64,000 nucleotides of DNA from Microbaculum marinum (GCF_042646165.1 NZ_JBHRTC010000023.1), one strand, 5' to 3'. Shown: positions 54,399-62,499, counted from the first letter of the stretch. The notes: generated by a model from the sequence alone, not told the origin. Numbers and translations are program-made.

Positions 54399-56980
54399 TG
54401 ACCAGCTTGCCTGCAAGCCCCCGGAAATCCACCGATGTCGATGCGCGCGACCTGCCGAATCCCGGCCGTCGTCCGGCAGGTGAAGAGGCCGAGCTGAAGC
54501 GCATCTGGGCAACGCCTCGCGGCTTCCGGATCGTCACTGCGGTGAACAACACCGTCATCGGCGTGCTCTACCTGGGCGTGGCTTTCCTGTTCTTTCTGAT
54601 GGCCGGCGTGTTGGCGCTGATCATGCGCACGCAGCTCGCAGTGCCGCAGAACGACCTCGTCAGCCAGGGCTTCTACAACCAGCTCTTCACCATGCACGGC
54701 ACCACGATGATGTTCCTCTTCGCCGTGCCGGCGGTCGAGGCGCTGGGCGTCATGCTGTTGCCGCAGATGCTCGCCGCACGCGACCTGCCCTTCCCCCGGC
54801 TCAGCGCCTTCGCGATCTGGGCGTACGTCGTGGGCGGCCTCGTCTTCTTTTCGACCATCCTCTACGACCTCGCCCCCGACGGCGGGTGGTTCATGTACAC
54901 GCCGCTGACGCTGATGCAGTTCTCGCCCGGGGACAATGCCGACTTCTGGCTGCTCGGCATAGGCTTCATCGAGATTTCCGCGATCGCAGGCGCCGTGGAA
55001 ATCGTCGTCGGAGTCCTGAAGACCCGTCCCCCCGGCATGTCGCTCATGAAGATGCCGCTCTTCGCCTGGGCGATGCTGATATTCGCGGCAATGATCATGT
55101 TCGCGTTCCCGGCGGTGATCCTCGCCACCATGTTGCTGGAGATCGAACGGGCCTTCGGCTGGCCGTTCTTCACGGCGGCATCCGGCGGGGACCCGCTGTT
55201 GTGGCAGCACCTGTTCTGGTTCTTCGGACATCCGGAGGTCTACATCATCTTCCTACCGGCGGCCGGCCTCGTCTCGATGATGGTGCCAACCTTCGCGCAA
55301 CGGCCCCTGATCGGCTACCGGCTGATCGTCATCGCCCTGATCGGGACCGGCTTCTTCTCGTTCGGCCTCTGGGTCCACCACATGTTCACGACGGGCATTC
55401 CGTCACTGAGCCTTGCCTTCTTTTCGGCGGCGAGCATGGCGGTAGCCGTCCCCTCCGGCATCCAGGTGTTTTCGTGGATTGCCACGATCGCCTCGAGCAA
55501 GGGCCGATTCCGGATCAATACGCCGTCACTGTTTATCCTCGGCTTCCTCTTCATATTCACGCTCGGCGGCCTGACCGGCATCATGGTCGCGCTCGTGCCG
55601 GTGGATTTTCAGGTCCACGACAGCTACTTCGTCGTCGCCCACATGCACTACGTGCTGATCGGCGGCATGGTCTTCCCGCTGTTCGCCACGTTCTACTACT
55701 GGTTCCCGATGGTGAGCCGCAAACAGCTCTCCGAGCGCCTCGGCAAGTGGGTATTCGGGCTGATGTTCGTCGGCTTCAACGTCGCCTTCTTCCCCCTGCA
55801 CATCGCCGGCCTGCGCGGCATGCCGCGGCGCATCTGGACCTATCCGGGCGAGATTGGCTGGGATTGGCTCAACATGGTCTCCACCGCCGGGGCCTATATT
55901 CTGGCGGCCGGCGTCCTGATCTTCGTCATCGATCTGGTTCGATCGTTTCGCCCCGGCGAAGGCGACGTGGCAAATCCCTGGAACGCCGGAACCCTCGAAT
56001 GGCTGCCGAACGACGTCTATTCCACGCGCAGCATCCCGCACGTGACGAGCCGCGAGCCGCTCTGGGACACACCGGATATGCCCGAGGACGTGCGAAACGG
56101 TCACTACTATCTCCCGAATGCCCCGACCGGTGGGCGTGAGACCCTCGTGACTTCACCCGTTGAAGCAAGGCCGGAATACATCATCCGCATGCCAGGCGCC
56201 GGATGGGCGCCGGTGATCGCCGCGGTCGGAACTGCGTCGCTGTTCCTGCTGCTGACGATCAAGCTGGTCATCCCCGCGCTCATCGGCGGAGCCATCGCCA
56301 TCGCCGCCATGCTCCATTGGGTCTGGGGACTCGACCACGGCCCGGGCAACGGACCCCGGGGAGACAAGGTCGACATCGGCGGCGGCATATCCCTGCCCAC
56401 CTACATGACCGGGCCGACCTCACATTCCTGGTGGGCGATGATCGTTCTGCTGCTCGTCGCCGGCTCGCTCTACCTGTCCTATGTCTTCTCCTACCTCTAT
56501 CTGTGGGTGGTTTCGCCCGACGTGTGGGCGCCGACCGGATCGCCGGAACTGCCCGCCCTGCCCTACCCGCTCGTCTCCGCCTCGATGGCTGTCTGCGGAT
56601 CGGCGGTCATGTGGTTGGCAGCGCGGAACCTGCCGCCGGCCGGATCCCGCAATATCGCCGGGCCGGTTCTCGCGGGATCGGGCGCTCTGCTGCTGCTCGG
56701 CGCCGTCGGCACCGAGTTGTTCGGCCACTATCGGAGCGGGTTGGAGCCGACGCAGAATTCCTACTCGGCCATGGTCTACATGCAGACCGTCATCAACGGA
56801 CAGGTGGCCGCGGCCGTCGCCGTCATGGCGGGCTTCGTCGTTGCGCGGCTCGCGGCCGGCAGGCTGGATGCGGTGCGGCGTGTCAGCTTCGACAACTGCG
56901 CCATACTCTATCACTATGCCGTGGGCCAGGTTCTCTTCGGTCTCGTCCTGATTCACGGGTTTCCGAGGGTGGCCCAATGA
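54398..56980 (+). CDS. ctaD: Cytochrome c oxidase subunit I fused to a subunit III-like domain
   Basis: 860 residues. Subunit I part (about 40-530) has haem a ligands His100 and His417, haem a3 ligand His415, CuB ligands His277, His327 and His328, the cross-linked Tyr282 and the A1-type Glu280 (GHPEVY). The D-channel Asp is kept (ARDLPFP, 129), but the K-channel lysine, normally in GIKVFSW, is Gln356 (GIQVFSW). The C-terminal part (about 600-860) has about 7 helices resembling subunit III (GPTSHSWWAMI; YLSYVFSYLYLW). It reduces O2 to water. Start ATG overlaps the exchanger stop (TGATG). It resembles CoxN-type alternative oxidases of rhizobia. Confidence 0.9.
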   Translation: MTSLPASPRKSTDVDARDLPNPGRRPAGEEAELKRIWATPRGFRIVTAVNNTVIGVLYLGVAFLFFLMAGVLALIMRTQLAVPQNDLVSQGFYNQLFTMHGTTMMFLFAVPAVEALGVMLLPQMLAARDLPFPRLSAFAIWAYVVGGLVFFSTILYDLAPDGGWFMYTPLTLMQFSPGDNADFWLLGIGFIEISAIAGAVEIVVGVLKTRPPGMSLMKMPLFAWAMLIFAAMIMFAFPAVILATMLLEIERAFGWPFFTAASGGDPLLWQHLFWFFGHPEVYIIFLPAAGLVSMMVPTFAQRPLIGYRLIVIALIGTGFFSFGLWVHHMFTTGIPSLSLAFFSAASMAVAVPSGIQVFSWIATIASSKGRFRINTPSLFILGFLFIFTLGGLTGIMVALVPVDFQVHDSYFVVAHMHYVLIGGMVFPLFATFYYWFPMVSRKQLSERLGKWVFGLMFVGFNVAFFPLHIAGLRGMPRRIWTYPGEIGWDWLNMVSTAGAYILAAGVLIFVIDLVRSFRPGEGDVANPWNAGTLEWLPNDVYSTRSIPHVTSREPLWDTPDMPEDVRNGHYYLPNAPTGGRETLVTSPVEARPEYIIRMPGAGWAPVIAAVGTASLFLLLTIKLVIPALIGGAIAIAAMLHWVWGLDHGPGNGPRGDKVDIGGGISLPTYMTGPTSHSWWAMIVLLLVAGSLYLSYVFSYLYLWVVSPDVWAPTGSPELPALPYPLVSASMAVCGSAVMWLAARNLPPAGSRNIAGPVLAGSGALLLLGAVGTELFGHYRSGLEPTQNSYSAMVYMQTVINGQVAAAVAVMAGFVVARLAAGRLDAVRRVSFDNCAILYHYAVGQVLFGLVLIHGFPRVAQ

Positions 56981-57351
56981 ACACCGGACGTCCCGAACGT
57001 CTCACCGCGTCGGGCGTCGGCGCGCTGGTGTTGATCTCGGCCGGCCCGCTGATCTGGGTCGCGCAGTTCGCTGTCGCGTACGCGGTCACGACGTTTGCCT
57101 GTGCGGTTCTGCTGGCGCCGTGGTGGGCGGATTTCGCCGTCGCCGCCGCGACGACCGCGGCAGCGGCCATGCTGGCGGTCCATTTGCTGCTGGCGGCGCG
57201 GATCGCGCCGCTGCTCGGCGTGCCGACTGAAACTGCAGTAAAGACAGGTTTGGTCCGGACAGCCCGCCTCGCCACCCTGATTGCGATGGTTGCCGTGTTG
57301 TGGACCGGAAGCAGCATCGTGTTCGTCGCTGCGTGTACGCAGGGCCGCTAG
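56977..57351 (+). CDS. Small membrane protein ending the oxidase operon
   Basis: 124 residues with three predicted membrane helices (about 14-36, 46-70 and 96-118). ATG overlaps the subunit I stop (ATGA), so it is translated with the oxidase. No named family is recognised; its place suggests a subunit IV-like or assembly role. The longer upstream frame would lie inside the subunit I gene and is rejected. Confidence 0.78.
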   Translation: MNTGRPERLTASGVGALVLISAGPLIWVAQFAVAYAVTTFACAVLLAPWWADFAVAAATTAAAAMLAVHLLLAARIAPLLGVPTETAVKTGLVRTARLATLIAMVAVLWTGSSIVFVAACTQGR

Positions 57352-57401
57352 CACGGACGGCGCACTCTGTCGCTGCGCCACCGCCCGCATGGCGGCCAAC
57401 C

Positions 57402-57680
57402 CTATTGTTCGATCAGAATATCCGTAGGCATCCTCAGCCTGTGGGCGATCTTGCTGATGGCGTCGAACGCCCCTCGCACCTCGCCCGCCTCGAGCCGTGC
57501 CAGATACTCCTCCGAAATATCCACCGCCCGCGCGAGCTGCTCTCGCGACAGTCCCCGGTATTCGCGGCATACCTTGATCGGGTGTCCGCCGGCCTCGATC
57601 TCCTCGAGAACCGACTGGGGGACCGGTTCGTCGTCCGGGTTATCGACCGCTTTGGTCTTCGTGTCGGTGGGCTTGTTCAT
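57402..57680 (-). CDS. XRE-type helix-turn-helix DNA-binding protein
   Basis: 92 residues. N-terminal charged region (about 1-30) then a Cro/C1-type HTH (about 42-90; KVCREYRGLSREQLARAV, then ISEEYLARLEAG). It looks like a small phage-type repressor or an antitoxin, but no toxin gene is next to it. It converges with the oxidase operon (50 bp between stops) and diverges from the SRPBCC operon. The ATG at 57680 is 8 nt from AAAGGA; an ATG at 57686 is too close to it. Confidence 0.85.
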   Translation of the reverse strand: MNKPTDTKTKAVDNPDDEPVPQSVLEEIEAGGHPIKVCREYRGLSREQLARAVDISEEYLARLEAGEVRGAFDAISKIAHRLRMPTDILIEQ

Positions 57681-57805
57681 CGTCATTTCCTTTCGGCCAT
57701 GGGGCTCCGCATTCCGCGTCTCCGGGTCAACGCCGACAGGGTTCAAGCGTTTCAGGAGGCTAGCCGAATGCAAGCCGACGCCCGCCTGAACTTCGGTCGC
57801 ACCAG

Positions 57806-57830
57806 GGAACTCCGCAGCCTCCCGTTGGTT
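57806..57830 (+). promoter_or_regulatory. EcfG-type promoter candidate of the SRPBCC operon
   Basis: GGAAC (57806-57810), 16 bp, then GGTT (57827-57830), one base from the EcfG consensus. It ends 8 nt before an ATG at 57839, the same spacing as at the oxidase operon. If transcription starts there, either the message is leaderless or translation starts at 57914. Confidence 0.58.
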
Positions 57831-57913
57831 GAATAGGCATGGCCGACGGTGAGCCGCTACGCGACGAAGGGCACCGGGCGAAATCATCACAGCAAGGAAG
57901 TGCGAGGCCGAGC

Positions 57914-58441
57914 ATGGCAACTGCGGAGCATTCCACCCCGGCAAGCGACAGCGACTCTGAAGGCACCACGACCACCACACGGGCGATCACCGTCAACCGC
58001 CCCCTGGAGGAACTGTATGCCTTCTGGAGGGATGTGGGGAACCTGCCGAAATTCATGGAGAACATACAGTCGATAGAGGTGCTGGACGAGCGGCGGTCGC
58101 GCTGGACGGTCGCCGCACCGGGCGGCACGGAGGTCACCTGGACGTCGGTGATCGTGGAGGACGAGCCCGATCGCCTGATCGCGTGGCGCTCGGAAGAAGG
58201 CGCCGATATCGACAACGCCGGCCGGATCGAGTTTCTCGCGGCCCCGGGCGGTCGGGGCACGCAGATACGGGCCGAGATCTCCTACGACCCGCCCTCCGGG
58301 GCAATCGGAAAGCTGGTGGCGAAGCTGTTCCAGAGGGAACCGGCCATCCAGACGCGCCGCGAATTGCGGCGCTTCAAGCAACTCATGGAAACCGGCGAGA
58401 TCAGCACCGCGGAGCCGCCTGACGCGGCGCCCCGCGACTGA
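57914..58441 (+). CDS. SRPBCC-family (START/Bet v1-like) protein
   Basis: 175 residues. Disordered Ser/Thr/Asp-rich start (about 1-25), then one SRPBCC ligand-binding domain (about 27-155): TRAITVNRPLEELYAFWRDV, FMENIQSIEVLD, RWTVAAPGG and the C-terminal helix REPAIQTRRELRRFKQLME. Proteins of this type (cyclase/dehydrase or CoxG-like) bind hydrophobic molecules; their role in stress gene clusters is unknown. The ATG at 57914 follows GAGG by 6 nt and is preferred over an in-frame ATG at 57839, which would be leaderless. Followed by the Zn-alcohol dehydrogenase gene after 20 bp. Confidence 0.82.
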   Translation: MATAEHSTPASDSDSEGTTTTTRAITVNRPLEELYAFWRDVGNLPKFMENIQSIEVLDERRSRWTVAAPGGTEVTWTSVIVEDEPDRLIAWRSEEGADIDNAGRIEFLAAPGGRGTQIRAEISYDPPSGAIGKLVAKLFQREPAIQTRRELRRFKQLMETGEISTAEPPDAAPRD

Positions 58442-58461
58442 CCAGATCAGAAGGATCGAAC

Positions 58462-59637
58462 ATGCGCGCCCTTACCTGGCAAGGAAAACACGACGTGCGG
58501 GTCGAGACCGTCCCGGATCCCCGGATCGTCAATCCGCGGGACGCCATCCTCAAGGTCACCTCGACCGCCATCTGCGGCTCCGATCTCCATCTCTACGACA
58601 AGGTCATTCCGACGCTCCAGGCTGGGGACGTCCTGGGCCACGAATTCATGGGCGAGGTTGTGGAAGTCGGACCCGCCAACGAATCGCTGAAGGTCGGCGA
58701 CAGGGTCGTGGTGCCGTTCGTCATAGCCTGCGGCAAGTGCTTCTTCTGCGATCGCCAGCAATTCTCAGCCTGCGACAACTCCAATCCGGCCGACAAGGCC
58801 GACATGTCGGAGAAGCTGTACGGCTACCCCATGTCCGGATTGTTCGGCTATTCGCACCTGACGGGTGGCTATGCCGGCGGCCAGGCCGAATATGTCCGTG
58901 TTCCGTACTCGGATGTCGGCCCGATCCGGGTTCCCGATGGCGTCGACGACGACAAGGTGCTGTTCCTCTCCGACATCCTGCCGACCGGCTGGATGGCCGC
59001 GGAGAACTGCGAGATCGAGACGGGAGACACGGTAGCGGTATGGGGTTGCGGCCCCGTCGGACTGTTCGCTGTGCAGAGCGCCTTCCTGCTTGGCGCCGAA
59101 CGGGTCATAGCCGTCGATCACCATCCGCGTCGGCTGGATCTGGCGGCCGATTTCGGGGCGGAGGTGCTGAATTACGAAGAGTGCGACGTACACGACGCGG
59201 TCAAGGACATGACGGGGGGCATCGGGCCAGACGCGTGCATCGATGCCGTCGGACTGGAATCGCACGGCATGGCCATCGACAACGTCTACGACCACGTCAA
59301 GACGACGACCATGCTGGCCACGGATCGCATTCACGCGCTCCGACAGGTCATCCTCGCCTGCCGGAAGGGCGGCCGGGTCTCGATACCCGGAGTCTACGGC
59401 GGGTTTGCCGACAAGTTTCCGATCGGCGCACTGATGGAAAAGGGACTTACCATCAGATCGGGGCAGACGCACGTACAGAAATACCTGCCGAAGCTTCTCG
59501 AACTCGTCCTCGAGGACAAGGTCGATACGACCTCGATGATCAGTCACAGGATGCCGCTCGAGGAGGCCGCCGAAGGCTACAGGCTGTTCAAGGAACAGCA
59601 GAACGAATGCACCAAAGTCGTGCTCAAGCCACACTAG
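58462..59637 (+). CDS. Zinc-dependent alcohol dehydrogenase (formaldehyde-dehydrogenase-like)
   Basis: 391 residues. N-terminal GroES-like domain with catalytic zinc residues Cys38 (AICGSDLH) and His-Glu (GHEFMG, about 60-65), and the structural-zinc cysteines CGKCFFCDRQQFSAC (about 92-106). Rossmann loop GCGPVGLFA (about 195-203) with Asp (VDHH) for NAD. It lies in the branch near glutathione-independent formaldehyde dehydrogenases, so an aldehyde or alcohol detoxification role is likely. Middle gene of the SRPBCC-ADH-SDR operon; ribosome site is weak (AGAAGGA). Confidence 0.9.
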   Translation: MRALTWQGKHDVRVETVPDPRIVNPRDAILKVTSTAICGSDLHLYDKVIPTLQAGDVLGHEFMGEVVEVGPANESLKVGDRVVVPFVIACGKCFFCDRQQFSACDNSNPADKADMSEKLYGYPMSGLFGYSHLTGGYAGGQAEYVRVPYSDVGPIRVPDGVDDDKVLFLSDILPTGWMAAENCEIETGDTVAVWGCGPVGLFAVQSAFLLGAERVIAVDHHPRRLDLAADFGAEVLNYEECDVHDAVKDMTGGIGPDACIDAVGLESHGMAIDNVYDHVKTTTMLATDRIHALRQVILACRKGGRVSIPGVYGGFADKFPIGALMEKGLTIRSGQTHVQKYLPKLLELVLEDKVDTTSMISHRMPLEEAAEGYRLFKEQQNECTKVVLKPH

Positions 59638-59651
59638 CCAGGAGAACCGCC

Positions 59652-60440
59652 ATGAATGATGCACGCGGCAAGCTTGCCGTGGTCACGGGGGCATCCACCG
59701 GCATCGGCTACGAACTCGCGCGCTGCTGCGCGGAGGATGGTTTCGACCTTCTCATCGTCGCCGACGAACCGCAGATCGAAAAGGCTGCGCGGGACCTGCA
59801 AAGCAGCGGTGCCCGCGTCGAACACCTTGTCGCCGATCTGTCCGGAAAAGAGGGCGTGGATCAGCTCGTTGCCGCCCTGAAGGGCAGGCCCGTCGATGCA
59901 CTGCTCGCCAACGCGGGCGTCGGTCTCGGGCATGCCTTCCTGGACCAGGATCTGAACGACATCCATCGGGTCGTCGACACCAACGTCACAGGCACCCTGG
60001 ACCTCATCCACGTCATTGGACGGCAGATGCGCGATCGCGATCAAGGCCGCATCCTCATCGTGGGCTCGATTGCGGGCTTCATGCCGGGAAGCTTTCAGGC
60101 CGTCTACAATGGCACGAAGGCATTCCTGGATTCGTTCTCGTTCGCCCTGCGCAACGAGCTGAAGGACAGCGCAGTGACCGTGACGTGCCTGATGCCGGGA
60201 CCCACAGACACTGACTTCTTCCGGCGGGCCGACATGCTCGACACGAAGGTGGGCACCCAGGACAAGGACGATCCCGCCCATGTGGCGAAAGTCGGGTATG
60301 ACGCCATGCTCAAGGGCGAAGGCGATGTCGTTGCCGGATGGAAGAATAAGATGCAGGCGGCAATGGCGCACGTCATGCCCGCAGACCAGCTAGCCGAGCA
60401 GCATCGCAAGATGGCCGAGCCGGGAACCGGCAGCTCCTAG
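59652..60440 (+). CDS. SDR-family oxidoreductase (stress operon)
   Basis: 262 residues, classical SDR: TGASTGIG (about 12-19), NAGVG (about 85-89), catalytic Ser in VGSIAGFMPG and Tyr-x3-Lys as YNGTK (about 151-155), MPGPTDTDFF after it. The C-terminal tail (GWKNKMQAAMAHVMPADQLA) is typical of the DltE/YdfG-like branch that acts on ketones or fatty aldehydes. GGAG precedes the ATG. Last gene of the operon driven from 57806. Confidence 0.88.
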   Translation: MNDARGKLAVVTGASTGIGYELARCCAEDGFDLLIVADEPQIEKAARDLQSSGARVEHLVADLSGKEGVDQLVAALKGRPVDALLANAGVGLGHAFLDQDLNDIHRVVDTNVTGTLDLIHVIGRQMRDRDQGRILIVGSIAGFMPGSFQAVYNGTKAFLDSFSFALRNELKDSAVTVTCLMPGPTDTDFFRRADMLDTKVGTQDKDDPAHVAKVGYDAMLKGEGDVVAGWKNKMQAAMAHVMPADQLAEQHRKMAEPGTGSS

Positions 60441-60692
60441 CGCGGACCAGAGCCTTGCCGGCATCCTCCGTGGACGATCGGCGGGAATGTGGCGGCGAGT
60501 TCTGGACGGGGCCGTGCCGGCATCAGCCAATGGTCCCGCGCCAGACGTCCTGGCATCGCAAATCCCTTCAAACGAAACGGGCCCTCGGCCCTATTCCTTC
60601 ACAGCATCTCGGCCGAAACCGCGCGGGAGAATATCCGAACCGCTCGAGAAGGAACGAACGGAAACGAGGCGGAGCGACGCCGGTATCCGGGA

Positions 60693-61028
60693 TCAGTCAC
60701 TGTCCGGCAATTTCCGGTCTTCTGCCTCGCGGCGCACCGCCTCTTCCGTATCATCCAGCCCGTCGACAGTCTCACCGCGGCGGGCCGTTGTCTCGCTTAC
60801 CGGCCGGGACCGTGTGGCTTTCCACAGATCGTCCGGCTCGTACTCCCCGGGCTCGGTTTCGTCAGGCATCTCGTCGGGCTCCGGCATTTCATCGGGGGAG
60901 CGAACATCGGCGGGCTCATCCTGGCGTCCTGTCGTCGTCGTGACGGGACGGTCGGCGGCGATGACCTCTGTGTGAAGCGCCTGTTCGGACTCGGGCGTGC
61001 GTCGGGTCGGATGGATTTTCTGCGTCAT
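60693..61028 (-). CDS. Small acidic, Pro/Glu-rich protein of unknown function
   Basis: 111 residues, mostly disordered and acidic, with a PDEMPEPDEMPDETEPGEYE stretch (about 48-67) and a short Arg/Lys-rich start. No domain, signal or membrane segment. The ATG at 61028 follows GGAG and lies 28 nt downstream of a minus-strand EcfG-type promoter (61057-61082). It is divergent from the DUF2934 gene; both would be induced together. Possibly a stress-protective disordered protein, by inference only. Confidence 0.68.
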   Translation of the reverse strand: MTQKIHPTRRTPESEQALHTEVIAADRPVTTTTGRQDEPADVRSPDEMPEPDEMPDETEPGEYEPDDLWKATRSRPVSETTARRGETVDGLDDTEEAVRREAEDRKLPDSD

Positions 61029-61056
61029 GTCGTGCTCCAACAGTTGCTGACAGGTG

Positions 61057-61082
61057 AACCCGTGAGCACTGAGACCAGTTCC
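61057..61082 (-). promoter_or_regulatory. EcfG-type promoter candidate (minus) of the acidic small-protein gene
   Basis: On the minus strand GGAAC (61082-61078), 17 bp, then GGTT (61060-61057), followed after 28 nt by the ATG at 61028. One base from the EcfG consensus; back to back with the plus-strand site at 61132-61157. Confidence 0.6.
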
Positions 61083-61131
61083 GGAGCCGGCCACGGCGGC
61101 CACGGCTCAAGCCTTTTTTGACTGCGGTCAC

Positions 61132-61157
61132 GGAACCGCCCACCCGCCGGACGGGTT
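61132..61157 (+). promoter_or_regulatory. EcfG-type promoter candidate of the DUF2934 operon
   Basis: GGAAC (61132-61136), 17 bp, then GGTT (61154-61157), followed after 45 nt by the ATG at 61203. It shares the GGTT variant with two other sites in the region. Confidence 0.6.
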
Positions 61158-61202
61158 GATCGGTCACGGGACATTCAACGAAACAGCGGCGCGAGACGTG
61201 AC

Positions 61203-61493
61203 ATGGCGGAAGACAGTGACCTCGAGAAGCGGATTGATGCCCGCGCCAGGCACCTATGGGAGCAGGAGGGCGCGCCGGCTGGACGGCAGGACGAATTCCG
61301 GGACATGGCGCGGGAGCTTATAGCCATAGAAGACAATCCCCACGCGGCGAAGAAGCCGCTTCCCCGTTCCGGTGCGGAGGCGCGGCAGCGAGACGTTGAG
61401 CCCATAGAAGCAGTGGAGAACCAGGGCGAGTTCCCGACCCTTACCGATCAGGGAGAGGGGCAAGCCGGGCCGAGCAGGAAAAGCAGCAGCTAG
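61203..61493 (+). CDS. DUF2934 protein
   Basis: 96 residues. A DUF2934 domain is at about 8-42 (RIDARARHLWEQEGAPAGRQ, then DEFRDMARELIA), a short helix-turn-helix-like fold frequent in rhizobia and often found with stress genes. The rest is disordered. Function unknown. First of four small genes in the same direction; the next starts 25 bp later. Confidence 0.82.
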   Translation: MAEDSDLEKRIDARARHLWEQEGAPAGRQDEFRDMARELIAIEDNPHAAKKPLPRSGAEARQRDVEPIEAVENQGEFPTLTDQGEGQAGPSRKSSS

Positions 61494-61518
61494 GTTCACA
61501 CGGCACAGGAGCAAGACC

Positions 61519-61812
61519 ATGAATTCGCAGAGCAACGGGTCGTCAAAGACGACCACCGATCATCACGTGATCAGGCGCTGGGTCGAGGAACGGGGCGGCA
61601 AGCCGGCGGCAGTGTCGGCGACCCGCACCGAGGAGGATCCCGGCATACTGCGCATCGATTTCGGCGAGCCGGAGGAAGATCTGGAGCAGATCGAATGGGC
61701 CGAGTTCTTCGAAAAGTTCGAGCAAAGCAACCTCGCCTTCCTCTATCAGGACAAGACCAGCGACGGATCGACCAGCCGCTTTTTCAAGTTCGTTGACAAG
61801 GCTTCCGCTTGA
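61519..61812 (+). CDS. Small conserved-type protein of unknown function
   Basis: 97 residues, soluble, acidic. It begins with HHVIRRWVEERGGKPAAV (about 15-32), followed by GILRIDFGEPEEDLEQIEW and an aromatic-rich end (LAFLYQDKTSDGSTSRFFKF). I recall unnamed rhizobial proteins of this shape but no function. GGAG is 10 nt before the ATG, and its TGA overlaps the TTG of the next gene. Confidence 0.72.
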   Translation: MNSQSNGSSKTTTDHHVIRRWVEERGGKPAAVSATRTEEDPGILRIDFGEPEEDLEQIEWAEFFEKFEQSNLAFLYQDKTSDGSTSRFFKFVDKASA

Positions 61813-62165
61813 CGGCGGCGGCTGCGAAACAGCAGGCGGACAGCAACGTGAGAGCCGACAACAGCGCAACCACCGAACAGTTGCGAGCGGACATCGACAG
61901 CGGTCGCACCGGTGACAAGGTACCTGGATCCGACCCAGCAGCCGCGCCGCTTGGCGCCGACGATGAGGCCGCGGGCACGCCGCCGGATCCCGCGTGGGTT
62001 GCCCAGACACGGAAGCGCGAGAGAGCACTGGGTGAGGGTGGACTCGGAGACAGACAACCGGAGACCCCAAAGCGGAGGGTACCGGCGCTTGCCATAGCCA
62101 TTGCCGTGCTCAGCCTCGCGGCGCTCAGCGCCTATGTGATCTGGGTTTCCCCTTCCGCTTTTTGA
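61809..62165 (+). CDS. Small membrane-anchored protein of unknown function
   Basis: Up to 118 residues with one C-terminal membrane helix (about 92-113, VPALAIAIAVLSLAALSAYV). The cytoplasmic part is disordered and holds LRADIDSGRTGDKVPGSDPA and APLGADDEAAGTPP, a pattern I associate with unnamed rhizobial proteins. Start is a TTG overlapping the previous stop (TTGA); an in-frame GTG at 61848 is an alternative. Function unknown. Confidence 0.65.
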   Translation: MTAAAAKQQADSNVRADNSATTEQLRADIDSGRTGDKVPGSDPAAAPLGADDEAAGTPPDPAWVAQTRKRERALGEGGLGDRQPETPKRRVPALAIAIAVLSLAALSAYVIWVSPSAF

Positions 62166-62214
62166 CAGGCGGCTGCAGGTGGTCGATGGCCACACAAACA
62201 GAAAGGATCGCCCG

Positions 62215-62463
62215 ATGACAACCAGCAGAAAATCCAGCGGTACCAATCATCCGACAGAGCCTGAAGGCAAAGAAGAGCGGTATGGCATCAAGCCCCTGGC
62301 CGAACGCAGGAAGGTTGCGGGACAAAAGCCGGAAGGCAAGGACGAGGTCGACCGTCCAGGAGCAGATCTGGGCGGCGCCAGTAAAGAAGGTCGCAAAGGG
62401 GTGCATACGACCATACCGGGAGGTCCGCGCCAAAACGTCCCGGTGGGGAACAGCCGCAAGTAA
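62215..62463 (+). CDS. Small hydrophilic protein of unknown function
   Basis: 82 residues, very hydrophilic (Lys, Glu, Gly, Arg) and probably disordered, with KSSGTNHPTEPEGKEERYG near the start and GPRQNVPVGNSRK at the end. It resembles small glycine-rich hydrophilic stress proteins in composition only. AAAGGA lies 9 nt before the ATG. Last of the small-gene group, 49 bp after the membrane-anchored protein gene. Confidence 0.62.
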   Translation: MTTSRKSSGTNHPTEPEGKEERYGIKPLAERRKVAGQKPEGKDEVDRPGADLGGASKEGRKGVHTTIPGGPRQNVPVGNSRK

Positions 62464-62499
62464 TGTGCCTGCCGCCGGAGCGGGCCCGGCAAGCCTCCC

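Noticed and set aside
57402..57680. Toxin-antitoxin system from the XRE-type protein
   Set aside because: No small toxin-like gene is adjacent on either side; the neighbours are an oxidase operon and an SRPBCC gene.
60440..60692. Gene in the gap after the stress SDR
   Set aside because: Short frames have no ribosome site or family match; the only structure is a weak GGGCC-ctc-GGCCC hairpin near 60579-60591.
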